DNA from: Zingiber officinale
Taxonomy: Eukaryota > Streptophyta > Magnoliopsida > Zingiberales > Zingiberaceae
Direction of reading: 5' to 3'
DNA: 64,000 bases
NCBI RefSeq assembly: GCF_018446385.1
Contig: NC_056000.1
Coordinates: 49,508,722-49,572,721 of the forward strand
Positions 45,405-58,770 of the stretch are shown in pieces; the stretch's first letter is position 1, and every line of letters begins with the position of its first letter. The notes under the pieces are model-generated. The model ran no database searches and was not told the DNA's origin. It worked only from the letters and a program-made list of their open reading frames with translations. A program made the position numbers and the translations under genes.

Positions 45405-48000
45405 TGTTGGTTAGTCCTAAGAAAATCGTACTGGTTCCACTGTACAAAATTTTTTTGTACAAATGTCGAACCTTTCCTTAAATAACCTATTGTGTTCTTT
45501 AGAAGTTAAATTAGGAATCGCAGACGGAACTTAACATCATTAATTCCAAATTTAACTTATCTGTTCTTAATGGTTTAAATTTGAATCGCAAGTGGAACTT
45601 AACACTATTGATTCAAATCTACCTAAGTTATTAATTCCATAAATATTAATTTTCAAAATTGGCTTCCAAGACTGCATGGCGAGGCACATGGCCTTCTTGG
45701 ATATGGGAGCAACCACCACCGCCTAGGCAAAGCCTTTTAAAGAAAGCTAATATTTATTTCCTTAAATAACTCTTGGTTAGCCAAAAGGAACAATCGAATC
45801 ACAAATTAGAAAAAGAAGAAAACACAAACTCGAAAAAAAAACTATTTCGAAAACTCTAGAATCATATGCCTCTTGTGTTTGGTATTTCCATAAATAACTA
45901 TACAAAGAAAACTAGTATGATGCGGAAAACAATTACTAGTTATACCTTTCTTTGTAAGCAAAAATAACCTCTTGATCTTCTACCGTATTCCTCTTCTAAC
46001 CTCGGACGTTGTGTGAGCAACGATCTTCCGAGACGAGAACCACCAAGCACCTTCTTCTTCCTTCTAGGTTTCGGCCACCATAATTCTCCAAGAGAAGTAG
46101 AGGTCCGGCCACCACCACCAAGCTCCAAGAGATGCAAGAAACAAAACCTCCTTTCTCTCCTTCTTCTCCTAGCTAGAACCGGCCACCATCAAGAGCTCCA
46201 AGAGGGGTTGCCGCCGGCCACAAGAAAAAGAGAAGAGGGAGAAGCTAGGGCCGGCCACCAAGGAGGAAAAGAGAGGAGAAGAATAATAGAGTCGTTCACC
46301 CATGAAGGCATCTCTACCCCCTCTTTTATAATCCTTGGTCTTGGCAAATAAGAAAATTTTAATAAAAACTTCCTTAATTCTTTTGCCATGAAAAAGAAAA
46401 ATTATTTTAATTAAAAATAATTTTCTTCTTTTAATAATAATGGTCGGCCACCACAAGCTATAAACAAGGAGAGTTTTAATTAGTTAAAACTTCCTAATTT
46501 GTATCCAGAAATTTATAAAAAATTCTCCAATAATTTTAATATTCATGGTGGGTTATAAAAAGGAAATTTTATAAATTAAAATTTTTCTGGATAATTTCTA
46601 AAAAGGAAAGTTAGCTTTAAAAATTAAAATCTCTTTTCAATCTACAAATAAGGAAAGATATCAAATCTTTTCTTAATCTTTCGTAGAAACTAATAAAAGA
46701 GAATATTTAATTCTTAAAACTTTCTTTTAAATTATAATCATGGTTAAAAAGGAAAGTTTTCTCAAAATTAAAATCTACCTTTCAATCTACAAATAAAGAA
46801 AGATTTCAAATCTTTTCTTAATCTTTTGTAGAAAGCTATAAAAGGAAATATTTAAAGTTTAAACTCTCTTTTAAAACCATGATATCCACATAAGAAATAA
46901 TTTTAACAAAAATCCCTTTTTAATATGATGTGGCCGACCACCTAAGCTTGGGCTCCAAGCTATTGGCCGGCCACCTGAAAGCTCAACCTTTAGGCTTGGC
47001 CGGCCCCAAGCTTGAGCTTCAAGCTTGGCTTGGCCGGCCCCTATTGGTTGGGTAAGAAGGTGGGTATGTGGTGGGTATAAATCTCTATATACAAGAGGCT
47101 ACGATAGGGAGCGAGAGGACGAATTGGTTTTGGTCTCCCGATGAAATTAAGCTTTCCGTGTTCGCCCCGAACACACAACTTAATTCCATCAATAATAATT
47201 AATTCCACTAAAGAACTATTATTAAACTACCGCACCAATCCCAAATTACATTTTGGGCTCATTCTTATTATGAGTGTGTTAGTCTCCCTGTATTTAAGAT
47301 GTCGAATGTCCACTAATTAAATGAGTTACTGACAACTCACTTAATTAATATCTTAGTCCAAGAGTAGTACCACTCAACCTTATCGTCATGTCGGACTAAA
47401 TCCACCTGCAGGGTTTAACATGACAATCCTTATGAGCTCCTCTTGGGGACATTATCAACCTAGATCAGTAGGACACAATTTCCTTCTATAATCAACAACA
47501 TACACTATAAGTGATATCATTTCCCAACTTATCGGGCTTATTGATTCATCGAACTAAATCTCACCCATTGATAAATTAAAGAAATAAATATCAAATATAT
47601 GTGCTTGTTATTATATTAGGATTAAGAGCGCACACTTCCATAATAACTGAGGTCTTTGTTTCTTTATAAAGTCAGTATAAAAGAAACGACCTCTAATGGT
47701 CCTACTCAATACACTCTAAGTGTACTAGTGTAATTATATAGTTAAGATAAACTAATATCTAATTACACTACGACCTTCTAATAGTTTGTTCCTTTCCATC
47801 TTGGTTGTGAGCTACTGTTTATAATTTATAAGGTACTGATAACATGATCCTCTGTGTGTGACATCACACACCATGTTATCTACAATATAAATTAATTAAA
47901 CAACTACATTTATCATAAATGTAAACATTTGACCAATGTGATTCTTATTTCTAGATAAATGTTTATACCAAAAGCTAGGCTTTTAGTATACATCCTAACA
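45405..48000 (-). repeat. Element E 3' LTR
   Basis: The minus strand starts TGTTAGGATGTATACTAAAAG and ends GGACTAACCAACA. It contains GGCCGGCC-type motifs and a set of diverged ~120-bp repeats around AAGATTAAGAAAAGATTTGA (complement near 46600-46850). Homologous to 52665-55256, 31035-33672 and 60557-63132. Confidence 0.92.
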
Positions 48001-51000
48001 ATCTCCCACTTATACTAAATGACTAAGCTGCCATTTCTGCTGCCATACATCTGATTCCCAACCCTTCAACATGCCCATCAAAAGCTCTTGTCTTAAGGAC
48101 CTTAGTGAAAGGATCTATAGGTCATCACCTGATGCAATCTAAGCGGCAACAACTTCTCCTAGTTATACGATTTCTCGTATTGGGTAGTACTTGCGCTCTA
48201 TTGTGTTTACTTACCTTATGGACTTATGGTTTCTTCGAGTTTGCTACTGCACCAAATTATTTTGGGCAAACCAGAAATCATATCTAAGTCTATCTTGAAG
48301 TATCTGAGCCATACATCTTTTATGGCTACCTGAGAGGCTGCCATATACTCAGCTTCTATGGTGGGGTCCAAAAAAGTACCTATGCTTATCACTCTTCCAT
48401 AGTTATGACTTCACCTCCTAAAGTAAACACAAAATCTCGAGGTCGACTTACTATTGTCCCTATCTGATTGGAAGTCAAAATCCATGCAACCCACAAGGAC
48501 CAAATTAACTGCCTTGTAAGCTAGCATATAATCTCAAGTGTCTCTAAGATACTTCAATATATGCTATACCACAGTCCATTGTCCTTATTCAGGGTTACTT
48601 TGATATCTGTTAACTATTCCCTTGGCAAAACAGATTCCTGATCTCGTGCATAGTATACATTAGGCTTTCGACAGTCGAAGCATAAGGAACTGCCTTCATT
48701 TACTTTATCTGCTTTGATGTCTTCGGAGACATCTCTTTAGATAAAGCTACTCCATGCTGAAAAGGTAAGAAACCTTTCTTGGAGTTTTGCATGCTTAAAA
48801 CGAGTAAGGATTGTATGAAGCTCGGGATAGGCACAACATTCTTTTCTTGCGATCCCTTATGTCTTTGATCCCAAGAATGTGTGCACATTCTCCTAAGTTC
48901 TTCATATCGAATTGTTTGGACAACCATACCCTTACTTCCGACAACACTTTGATATTGTTTCCAACTACCAAAAATGTCATCTATGTATAGTACAAGAAAT
49001 ACCACCATGTTTCCATCACACTTCACAAAACTCATTCGGTTATAAAATAAATCCATAAGTCTGGATTACTTTATTAAATCGGATGTACCAACATCTTGGA
49101 GCTTTACTTCAGTCCATAGACTGATTGAGCTTACACACAAGATGCTCTTTTCTCTTTGCAATGAACCTTTCTGGTTGCTTTATATAGATGTTTTCTTCAA
49201 GACTTCCATTAAGGAAAACTATCTTGACATCCTCTCGCCAAATCTCATAATCCATATGAGCAACAATAGATAAAGGAATCCGGATAGACTTTAAGCATGA
49301 CTTCCGGTAAAAGGTTTTCCTTTTTCAACAAGCCTTGCTTTGAAAGTATACACCTTCTTGTCTGTCCTTCCTTTTCTATTGTAGACCTAATGTCTTTTAC
49401 ACCATTTGGTGATTTTTCAAGTTCCCAGACTTTATTAGAATACATATATTTTAATTCTTTATTCATTGCTCTTTGCCAAGATGCTGCATCTTTGTCTTGG
49501 AGCGCTTCGTCGTATGTCTGGGGATCAGGTTCATGTCCACCAGGGATCAAATCCAAAGACTCTCCCAAAGCATGAATCTTTTAGGTTGTCTAACAACTCT
49601 CCCACTATGACGAGACACATTCTGTAATTGTGTATCATTTGTGATACGTGTTGCAGTTTCTTGTGATATTTCATCTTGTACAGTTGGTACTAGGTTAGAC
49701 GTGTCCTTTAATTTCCTTAAAACAATTTTTACTCATGGGCTTGCGGTTTATAATATAGTCTAAAATCGGGCATTGGTACCAATAATGAACTTTCGATTTT
49801 AAGAACTATAAACCTCTTCTCATTTTTCTAGGATGACTCTCAAACAAGTGAACTCATGTCCAACTTATCAGTGTCTCTCACGTGCTAGACCACCCAAATT
49901 CGAATATGATTCAGACTAGGCTTATGTCCATTCTGCAATTCTGTGGGAGTAGAGAGTTCTGACTTTAGAAGGTATTATGTTCACTTCCGTTTCCAGTGTA
50001 TATCCTTAAAACGAATTTGATAATTTTTCTGAATAACTCATCATCGATCTAATTATTCCATAAGAGCCTTCTACCTTTTTTCTACTACACCATTCTGTTG
50101 GGGTGTACCAGGTGCAGTTAGTTGAGATTGAATCTCGACTTCTGATAAATGACTCCTAAATTCTCTCAAGAGGTACTCGCCACTACGATCTTACCATAGT
50201 GACTTGATACTTTTGCTTTGACGTTTCTCCGTATCAGCCTTGTACTCTTTAAACTAATCAAAGCACTTAGACTTACGGTGTATCAAGTAAATCTATCTGT
50301 GTCTCGAATAGTTGTCTATAAAATAGACGAAATATTCGAAACTACCTCTTGTCTGGATAGTCATAGGACCACACAAATCAGAATGAACCAATTCCAATGT
50401 ATCTTTGGCTCCATACCCCTTATACTTAAAAGCTTCTCGGTTATTTTTCCTTCCATGTAAGACTCGCAGGTTGGAAAGATTTTCACTACCAATGAACCCA
50501 AAAGTTCATCAGCTACCAATGAATCCTACTCAAGTTAATATAACCTAACCTTAGATGCCAAAGATATAATTGGTTCATTTCTGAAGGTTGCTTTCTCTTA
50601 AAGTTAGAAGATGTGTTATTTATTTCCATTTATTGCATCGTGGGAGTTATTGGGTTTATAAATTATCAACCAATATACTAGAACAAATATCTTTCCTATT
50701 TTCTTGATAACAAGTTTGTTATCAAAATAGATAGAATATCTATTCTTTGATAGTTTAGAAACCGAAATCAAATTGTTTCTAAACTTGGTACGTAAAGATA
50801 ATTTCTTAAAATTCATATTTTATTCCTATCAGAGGATAAGCATCTCCCACTACAACAGCTACCACTTTTGCAGCAGTGCCCATGTAGACGGTGACTTCCC
50901 CTTCATATAGTTACCGGGTTTCCTGGAACCTCTGCAATAAATTGTAGACATGATTAGTGGCTCCCGTATCTACACACCAGGTACCGGCAGATAACACCAC

Positions 51001-51010
51001 TAATCATGTA
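48001..51010 (-). pseudogene. Element E pol remnants (PR, IN, RT, RNase H)
   Basis: From the 5' side of the minus strand: a protease segment with a degraded Asp-Thr-Gly-Ala-type site near 50975 and FRNNLISVSKLSKNRYSIYF at about 50785-50730. Integrase follows with LVHSDLCGPM and QLTAPGTPQQNGVVEKR near 50110. The RT start has EALQDKDAASWQRAMNKELK (49530-49470), and FLVLYIDDIFG near 48985 carries the YIDD box. RNase H traces include EAEYMAASQ near 48350. Many stops and frame changes make it inactive. The domain order is that of Ty1/copia. The closest lineage is not assigned. Confidence 0.85.
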
Positions 51011-52650
51011 TTAACTAATGAATGAAATACACATATTTTGTTCTTAGTTCTAAGAGGGCAGTCTACCTTAATGTCCAAGTCCTATTTCCAATCAATACAA
51101 TTGGGACTATTAAGTCTATTCTATAGTATAACAACTAGGGGATTGACAAACATTTTAAATCCTAAGAATCACAAAAATATTTGGTCAAGACCAACACCTT
51201 AAAATCCCCATGAATTTTGTATGCCACGATAGTGTGGACATATACAAAATCAAAGAGGAGATTTTATCTATTAATTTTATTATCTCGTCATCATAACTTT
51301 ATGACAAATAAAATTAATAGTTGGTCTATTAAATATTTGGTCAAAAAAAATTTGAATTTGAAATAATATTGATTCCTCAAAACAATATCATTTAAATTCA
51401 CCAACACCTCAAACACCGTGAATTTTGCATGCCACGATAGTGTGGACGTATACAAATTCAAACATTTGTAAGAGGAGGGTTTTACCCATTAATTATCTTG
51501 TCAATAAGTCTTTATGACAAATAAAATTACCTCAAACACCATGAATTTTGTATGCCACGATAGTGTGGACGTATACAAAATCAAACATTTGTTAGAGGGG
51601 GTTTTCCCATTTTATTTCCTTGTCAAACTGACAAATAAAATTACCTCATACACCGTGAATTTTGTATGCCACGATAGTGTGGGCGTATACAAAATCTCAA
51701 CATTTGTAAGAGGGGGTTTTAATTTTATTTTCTTGTCAACTTATCCTTTTGACAAATTAATAGTTGGTTTTCCTTTGGTCACACAAATAATAGCAGTGAC
51801 TCCGATGGGGAGGATACTATTAGACGTGCCTAAGTGTATACCATTACTTAACACTAAGCCCATTAATAAGATTATGCCCCTTCCGACAGGGAAGATCACA
51901 CGCTCTTGATTAATTTCCTATAGTCATCCAAAATGGAAGTTTGATCTAGTGATCCGCAAACAAGCTCATCCGATATGGAGGAAGGCACTCAGAGCCAACG
52001 CGCAAGCTTGTTGCATCACTTACAAACCACTAATGGAGACCGTGGAATTTATTTAAAATAAATCCCTCTCCCACTTAGTTATTTAAAGTGAGGAATTTTA
52101 AACTATCCTAGCATACATCACATGCATACACACACATCACAGTAAATAAAAGCAATAAATATGGAAATTATTTTCCAACTATTATGGCCTTTTCCTGTTA
52201 CTGTCCTCCATGTGCTCCAACCCTAGCTGCTGCCATCTTTAGCCACCGCCATCGGGTCGAGTCGTCGCATCCATCTTGCTTCTTATTCCGCTGCACCTCT
52301 GGTGCTCCAAAAGTACCACGCCTCGCAAGAATCCAATCCACGACAAATATAGAATTTTACATACATCGATCCTATATTCTATAAAGGAATGTATATATAT
52401 TCTAGATCGAACAAAAAATGTAAAATCCTAATAACTAATACAGCTCCTGTTGTATTTAATTTTACAATCATGCACACACAATTAAATGTCCTTGACATGT
52501 CCAAGGGTCCAATCACATACAGTAAAAATATGCCATAATAGTTGGAGCCTGCAACTACAAAGTTAGCACATCCTACTATTATCCTGCCTAAATTATGTAT
52601 GACATGTGTATAACCTAATTTGAAAACCAAACACATAGAGGCAAACCCTA
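51011..52650 (-). other. Element E 5' interior (leader and decayed gag)
   Basis: No intact gag recognised. The 52170-52650 part is homologous to 63133-63600 of element G and is probably the untranslated leader. It holds the repeat set at 51200-51710. Confidence 0.6.
51200..51710 (-). repeat. Four-copy repeat with a small hairpin in element E
   Basis: The phrase TTTTGTATGCCACGATAGTG followed by TGGACGTATACAAAATC occurs four times (near 51215, 51424, 51541 and 51657). The last three are at about 117-bp spacing. Each includes CCAC...GTGG and GTATAC inverted motifs. Intervening DNA repeats in part (ACAAATAAAATTACCTCA). Confidence 0.88.
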
Positions 52651-52664
52651 GCTCTGATACCAAT

Positions 52665-55256
52665 TGTTGGTTAGTTCTAAGAAAATCGTACCGGTTCCAC
52701 TGTACAAAATTTTTTTGTACAAGTGTCGAACCTTTCCTTAAATAACCTATTGTGTTCTTTAGAAGTTAAATTAGGAATCGCAGACGGAACTTAACATCAT
52801 TAATTCCAAATTTAACTTATCTGTTCTTAATGGTTTAGATTTGAATCGCAAGCGGAACTTAACACTATTGATTCAAATCTACCTAAGTTATTAATTTCTA
52901 AAATTGGCTTCCAGGACTGCATGGTGAGGCACATGACCTTCTTGGATATGGGAGCAATCACCACCGCCTAGGCAAAGCCTTTTAAGGAAAGCTAATATTT
53001 ATTTCCTTAAATAACTCTTGGTTAACCAAAAGGAACAATCGAATCACAAATTTGAAAAAGAAGAAAACATAAACTCGAAAAAAAAACTATTTTGAAAACT
53101 CTAGAATCATATGCCTCTTGTGTTTGGTATTTCCATAAATAGCTATACAAAGAAAACTAGTATGATGCGGAAAACAATTACTAGTTATACCTTTCTTTGT
53201 AAGCAAAAATAACCTCTTGATCTTCTACCGTATTCCTCTTCTAACCTCAGACATTGTGTGGGCAACGATCTTCCGAGACGAGAACCACCAAGCACCTTCT
53301 TCTTCCTTCTAGGTTTCAGCCACCATAATTCTCCAAGAGAAGTAGAGGTCCGGCCACCACCACCAAGCTCCAAGGGATGCAAGAAACAAAATCTCCTTTC
53401 TCTCCTTCTTCTCCTAGCTAGAACCGGCCACCATCAAGAGCTCAAAGAGGGGTTGCCGCCGGCCACAAGAAAAAGAGAAGAGGGAGAAGCTAGGGCCGAC
53501 CACCAAGGAGGAAAAGAGAGGAGAAGAATAATAGAGTCGTTCACCCATGAAGGCACCTCTACCCCCTCTTTTATAATCCTTGGTCTTGGCAAATAAGAAA
53601 ATTTTAATAAAAACTTCCTTAATTCTTTTTCCATGAAAAAGAAAAATTATTTTAATTAAAAACAATTTTCTTCTTTTAATAATAATGGTCGGCCACCACA
53701 AGCTATAAACAAGGAGAGTTTTAATTAGTTAAAACTTCCTAATTTGTCTCCAGAAATTTATAAAAATTTCTCCAATAATTTTAATCTTCATGATGGGTTA
53801 TAAAAAGAAAATTTTATAAATTAAAATCTTTCTTTTAAACATGTGGATAATTTCTAAAAAGGAAAGTTATCTCTAAAAATTAAAATCTCTTTTCAATCTA
53901 CAAATAAGGAAAGATATCAAATCTGTTCTTAATCTTTTGTAGAAACTAATAAAAGAGAATATTTAATTCTTAAAACTTTCTTTTAAATTATAATCATGGT
54001 TAAAAAGGAAAGTTTTCTCAAAATTAAAATCTACCTTTCAATCTACAAATAAGGAAAGATTTCAAATCTTTTCTTAATCTTTTGTAGAAAGCTATAAAAG
54101 GAAATATTTAAATTTTAAACTCTCTTTTAAAACCATGATATCCACATAAGAAATAATTTTAACAAAAATATCTTTTTAATATTATGTGGCCGGTCACCTA
54201 AGCTTGGGCTCCAAGCTATTGGTCGACCACCTTAAAGCTCAACCTTTAGGCTTGGCCGGCCCCAAGCTTGAGCTTCAAGCTTGGCTTGGCCGGCCCCTAT
54301 TGGTTGGGTAAGAAGGTGGGTATGTGGCGGGTATAAATCTCTATATACAAGAGTCTACGATAGGGACCGAGAGGAGGAATTGGTTTTGGTCTCCCGATGA
54401 AATTAAGCTTTCCGTGTTCGCCCCGAACACACAACTTAATTCCATCAATAATAATTCATTCCACTAAAGAACTATTATTGAACTACCGCATCAATCCCAA
54501 ATTACATTTTGGGTTCATTCTTATTATGAGTGTGTTAGTCTCCCTGTATTTAAGATGTCGAATGTGCACTAATTAAATGAGTTACTGACAACTCACTTAA
54601 TTAATATCTTAGTCCAAGAGTAGTACCACTCAACCTTATCGTCATGTCGGACTAAATCCACCTACAGGGTTTAACATGACAATCCTTATGAGCTCCTCTT
54701 GGGAACATTATCAACCTAGATCAGTAGGACACAGTTTCCTTCTATAATCAACAACACACACTATAAGTGATATTATTTCCCAACTTATCGGGCTTATTGA
54801 TTTATCGAACTAAATCTCACCCATTGATAAATTAAAGAAATAAATATCAAATATATGTGCTTGTTATTATATTAGGATTAAGAGCACACACTTTCATAAT
54901 AACTGAGGTCTTTGTTTCTTTATAAAGTCAGTATAAAAGAAACGACCTCTAATGGTCCTACTCAATACACTCTAAGTGTACTAGTGTAATTATATAGTTA
55001 AGATAAACTAATACCTAATTACACTACGACCTTCCAATGGTTTGTTCTTTTCCATCTTGGTCGTGAGCTACTGTTTATAATTTATAAGGTACTGATAACA
55101 TGATCCTCTGTGTGTGACACCACACACCATGTTATCTATAATATAAATTAATTGAACAACTATATTTATCATAAATATAGACATTTGACCAATGTGATTT
55201 TTATTTCTAGATAAATGTTTATATCAAAAGCTAGGCTTTTAGTATACATCCTAACA
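52665..55256 (-). repeat. Element E 5' LTR
   Basis: Pair of 45405-48000 with scattered substitutions and small indels. The edge next to the interior reads TGTTGGTTAGTTCTAAG on the plus strand. Confidence 0.92.
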
Positions 55257-55261
55257 AGAAG

Positions 55262-55968
55262 AAGTCCTAACAGGTCACAGTTTACTAGATATTGGGTAAC
55301 AGAATCCTAGATTTAGGTTTGAAAGTTAAGGCTTGGTAATCGATTAGGATAATCGATTACCATAGCTTAAGCGATTAGGGAAATCGCTTAAGCTCATTTT
55401 CACGAGTGCACAGAGAGGGTCGTAATCGATTACAACATGCTTAATCGATTAGTGTAATAGATTAAGCATGTTTTCACGATACACAGAGAGCTTCCTAATT
55501 GATTAGGCTAATCGATTAAGAAGGCTTAATCGATTAGAATAATTGATTAAGCTGCAGAAAAATAGCCGTTATGCGCCCAAAGAGCCCGATAAAAAGGTTG
55601 GTGTGCACTGTTTCATCAATGCTTCTCTACCACTCTCTTCATCAAGCTCAGAGGTCATCACCGCCAATTCTTGAAGTTTCTTAGAGACAAGTGATGTTGC
55701 ACTTCCAAGGTCAAGATGTGTTCCCAAACAAGAAGAAGAAGCTAGCTAGGGTTTTATTTGTGTAAGTCTTGAATGTTTTGATAGTGAAGAGTGTGCTCAA
55801 GTGTGGATCCTTGGATTAGTCACCTCTTCTTGAGATGGATACCAAGTAAATCCTTGTATTAGTATTAGATTAGCTTCGAGTATTCCACTGTAAATCATCA
55901 CCATCGAAGCGAAGCGAGCTATTCCCCCCCCCCCCCCCCCCAAATTCTAGCTCCGAAGTGTCCTAACA
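55262..55968 (+). repeat. Element F 5' LTR, second part, with AATCGATT hairpin array
   Basis: Resumes after element E. At 55335-55552 there are five to six inverted repeats such as GGTAATCGATTA/TAATCGATTACC, AGCTTAAGCGATT/AATCGCTTAAGCT and GCTTAATCGATTA/TAATAGATTAAGC. A run of 18 or more C lies at 55923-55941. The LTR ends GTGTCCTAACA. The primer-binding site follows at 55971. Confidence 0.86.
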
Positions 55969-55980
55969 AGTGGTATCAAA

Positions 55981-56904
55981 GTGAGGTCATTCTTCACCAA
56001 ACTTATCACCGAAAGGGCAACGAGCTGGAGGAAGAAGAAGTTGAAGCCTAATTTCAACAAGTCAAAGACTTCATCAAGGGAGCTCAACTTCAATATGGAA
56101 TTCCGAGGTGGACTCGGATTCGACACAAGGGTGACTCCACCATTCATGTCAACAAGTTTCTATCTTTGGAAGTCAAGGATCGAGAATTTCTTCATGGTGG
56201 ATATAGAACAATGGTTTGCTCTAATGGAGGGATTTGAATCTCCAAGGGATAGCAAAGGCAAAATCACTAAAAGGAGCAAATGGTGTCAAGAGCAAAGTCA
56301 AAGATGCGAGGTGAATGACAAACTGACAAAATTGTTAGTCAATTTATTGTCGAGCAATATTTTGAGAAAAATTAGAGAATTCCAAGATACCAAGGAGCTT
56401 TGGAGCAAGTTGGCAAGAATCTATGAAGATCTCTCCACTATCAAGAAGAATCCAAAGAGGGCAACTCATTGGATCAAGAATAACCCTAAGGATTTTAGAC
56501 ATTTGCCTAAGAAGAAAAATACCCAAGTATTTAATGGAAAATCAAATTTTGAGAATTTAATGAGAGAGAATTAAGTCTTGAGGTTAAGACTTGATAAATT
56601 AGAGAAAACCCTAAATAAAATGACAATTAATGTTCAAGGGTCCAAGGACAAAAACCTAGGCCAAAATAAGCAAGATTCATCCAATGGTAGGAGGGGTTTG
56701 AGTTATAAACCTCAAGCCAAGAAGGATGTCCCTTTTTATCATAGAGTTTCATATAGTTATGAAACTAACCCTAAGACTAGGGGTCAAGCCACGGTTTCAA
56801 GGGAGATTATCCCTAAAATTAACTTTGAAAAGACCAATGTGATTAAGGCTTCTAAGAAGCCTAAGAAAGTCACAAGGAAAGTTATCTCTAGAGTTGACCT
56901 CTAG
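55981..56904 (+). pseudogene. Element F gag-like region, zinc knuckles lost
   Basis: Frame 55981-56574 carries FRGGLGFDTRVTPPFMSTSF, LWKSRIENFFMVDIEQWFAL and KELWSKLARIYEDLSTI, homologous to element B gag and here without the early frameshift. The acidic stretch and both CCHC knuckles present in B are missing: after THWIKNNPK it joins the sequence that in B follows the knuckles. A stop at about 56574 separates a second segment (56578-56904, LRLDKLEKTLNKM, RGLSYKPQAKKD). No protease or later domain follows. Confidence 0.8.
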
Positions 56905-57601
56905 AGGAGGTAAATGTGACCAAGGCTTCTAAGAACCTTAGGAAGGTACTAAGGGAAGTTATCTCTAATGAGTATCTAGCACACCCAAGGAGCACCAATA
57001 GATTTTGGGTTCCTAAGAGTGTGTTCTCTGCACCCTAGATGAGTTTAGAAAGTGTCAACTCTAATTGGAAGGGCAGTTAACCCAACCTTGGTGAAGTTGA
57101 CACTTGGAGATATTTTCAAGGTTTTATTAACCTTTGAAAATGTAGATTTAAAATGTTTACTCTTTGAAAGAGTAAAATGTGTCAAAATTTGAGGATAGAC
57201 TTAATTAAAATTAGCACAAGTAGAATAGATTAAAGAAATGCCAAGTTGAGATTTTGACATTTCTTAGATGACGAGGGCAACCTAGGATTAGGTTTATCTT
57301 GGCAAAATAGATTAAGGATAAAATTTAGATGAAAATCTAGGTATTTTTCTTATGTAAAATTGTCATGTATTATTTGTCTTATCATATATCATGACATCAT
57401 ATTTGCATTCATATTTGTTATAAAAAATAAAAAATATAATGTCATGTCATGCATACATACATCATGTAGCTAAAAAAGTTTTCTCTTGAAAAATATTGAT
57501 TTGGATGTATGCCATAATTCATACATGCATCATATTATCCATGATATAGGTTTAGAGTTTATATTGTAAAATATGCATGTGATATATGTCATAATCATTT
57601 T
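56905..57601 (+). other. Element F interior, non-coding part before the solo LTR
   Basis: Short traces of the gag end (FWVPKSVFS-like near 57005-57035), then AT-rich DNA resembling element B 12320-13000. Ends in the ATTTT target copy (57597-57601). Confidence 0.65.
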
Positions 57602-58770
57602 TGTTGGATCGAAAGCGCTAGAGGGAGGGAGGGGGGAGGGTAAATAACGCTCGTGACTATTTTGTTCGTTTCAGAAAACTCAAAGAAAAATACGCAGTGA
57701 AAAATAAAACACAACACAAACACCATGTTTTTTACTTGGTTCAGAGTTTACGGCGACTCCTACTCCAATGCTCGCACGTAAGAGTGCTTTCGATGACCAA
57801 TCACTAATCAATCCAGAATAAGTACGAGTACAATGATTGATTACAAGTAATAAGAGAACTTTTAAAGAATACCAATAACTCGGAAAAATGAATCTTCTGT
57901 ACGAAGGTTGTTGGAGTAGCTTTTGTGCATCGAGGAGGCGTTTTCTGAGCAGCTCAAAGAAGTGAAAATCGTTCATTGTGTTGTTCTGAGGATTCTAGTC
58001 GAGGCTCCTTATATAGGCTGTTTCGGGCGGTCGGAAACCCTCCAGGCGCCTGGACCATGTGGCTCGGCCACTCCGCGTGTGCCACATCACCTTCCCGATA
58101 ACTTTTAGGTTCCAGGCGCCTGGACCGACTCCGGGTGTCCGGACCAGCTCGGGGCACCCAGACCCCTTCCGGGCGCCCGGACCAACTTCCTCAAGCTTCC
58201 TTATTTTCTGCAAAACAAATTTAGTCCAGGAAAAAATAATATAATATGAAATTATGACAGTCTCTGACTGCCCGGTTTTGACTTCGGATTTCCATCCGGA
58301 AACCCTAGATCGAACGGACGCCTATTGTTCTCTCACCGGGGAGCACACCCTCACCTACTCCACTCAGGAGAGTTTACCTATTGTCAGTTGATCCTCCAGA
58401 CCAATTGGACTTTTGCTCAACATCCGAAGCTTCCTGTCTTCATGCTGGATGTCCGCTCCACGACCCATCCAGTCTTCCACCCGGTTCATGACATCATGAT
58501 TTCAACCTAGGGTTACCACCCCCTAGGATTTTACCCGAAGCTCTCGACCCGCCAATACTTTTCGCCTAGGGTTACCACCCCCTAGGACCTAGGGTTATCA
58601 CCCCCTAGGGTTTTCCCTTTGCCTGACTGCAGCTAGGAGTTTTGCCTAAGTACGCTTAGGACTTTTCTATAAATTCATTCAATCTTGTTAGATAACAAGA
58701 CAACCTAACTTTAAACCCTTTGCCATAATCAAAACACAGGTTCGATCATCGGATGCTTCCCTCACCAACA
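57602..58770 (-). mobile_element. Solo LTR of the element A family inside element F
   Basis: 1169 bp homologous to both LTRs of element A, in the same orientation as A. Plus-strand edges are TGTTGGATCGAAAGCGC and CCTCACCAACA. Perfect ATTTT duplications lie at 57597-57601 and 58771-58775. It includes the CCTAGGACCTAGGGTTA motifs and a G-rich tract near the left edge. Confidence 0.92.

Larger units (their letters stand above)
45405..55256 (-). mobile_element. Element E: complete-structure Ty1/copia retrotransposon with broken pol
   Basis: LTRs 45405-48000 (2596 bp) and 52665-55256 (2592 bp) are strongly similar, and AGAAG flanks both sides (45400-45404 and 55257-55261). On the minus strand it has primer-binding site TTGGTATCAGAGC (complement 52651-52663) next to the 5' LTR and polypurine tract GTGGGAGATTG before the 3' LTR. 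The interior of 4.66 kb shows protease, integrase, RT and RNase H pieces in copia order, all interrupted. Inserted in the 5' LTR of element F. Confidence 0.93.
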
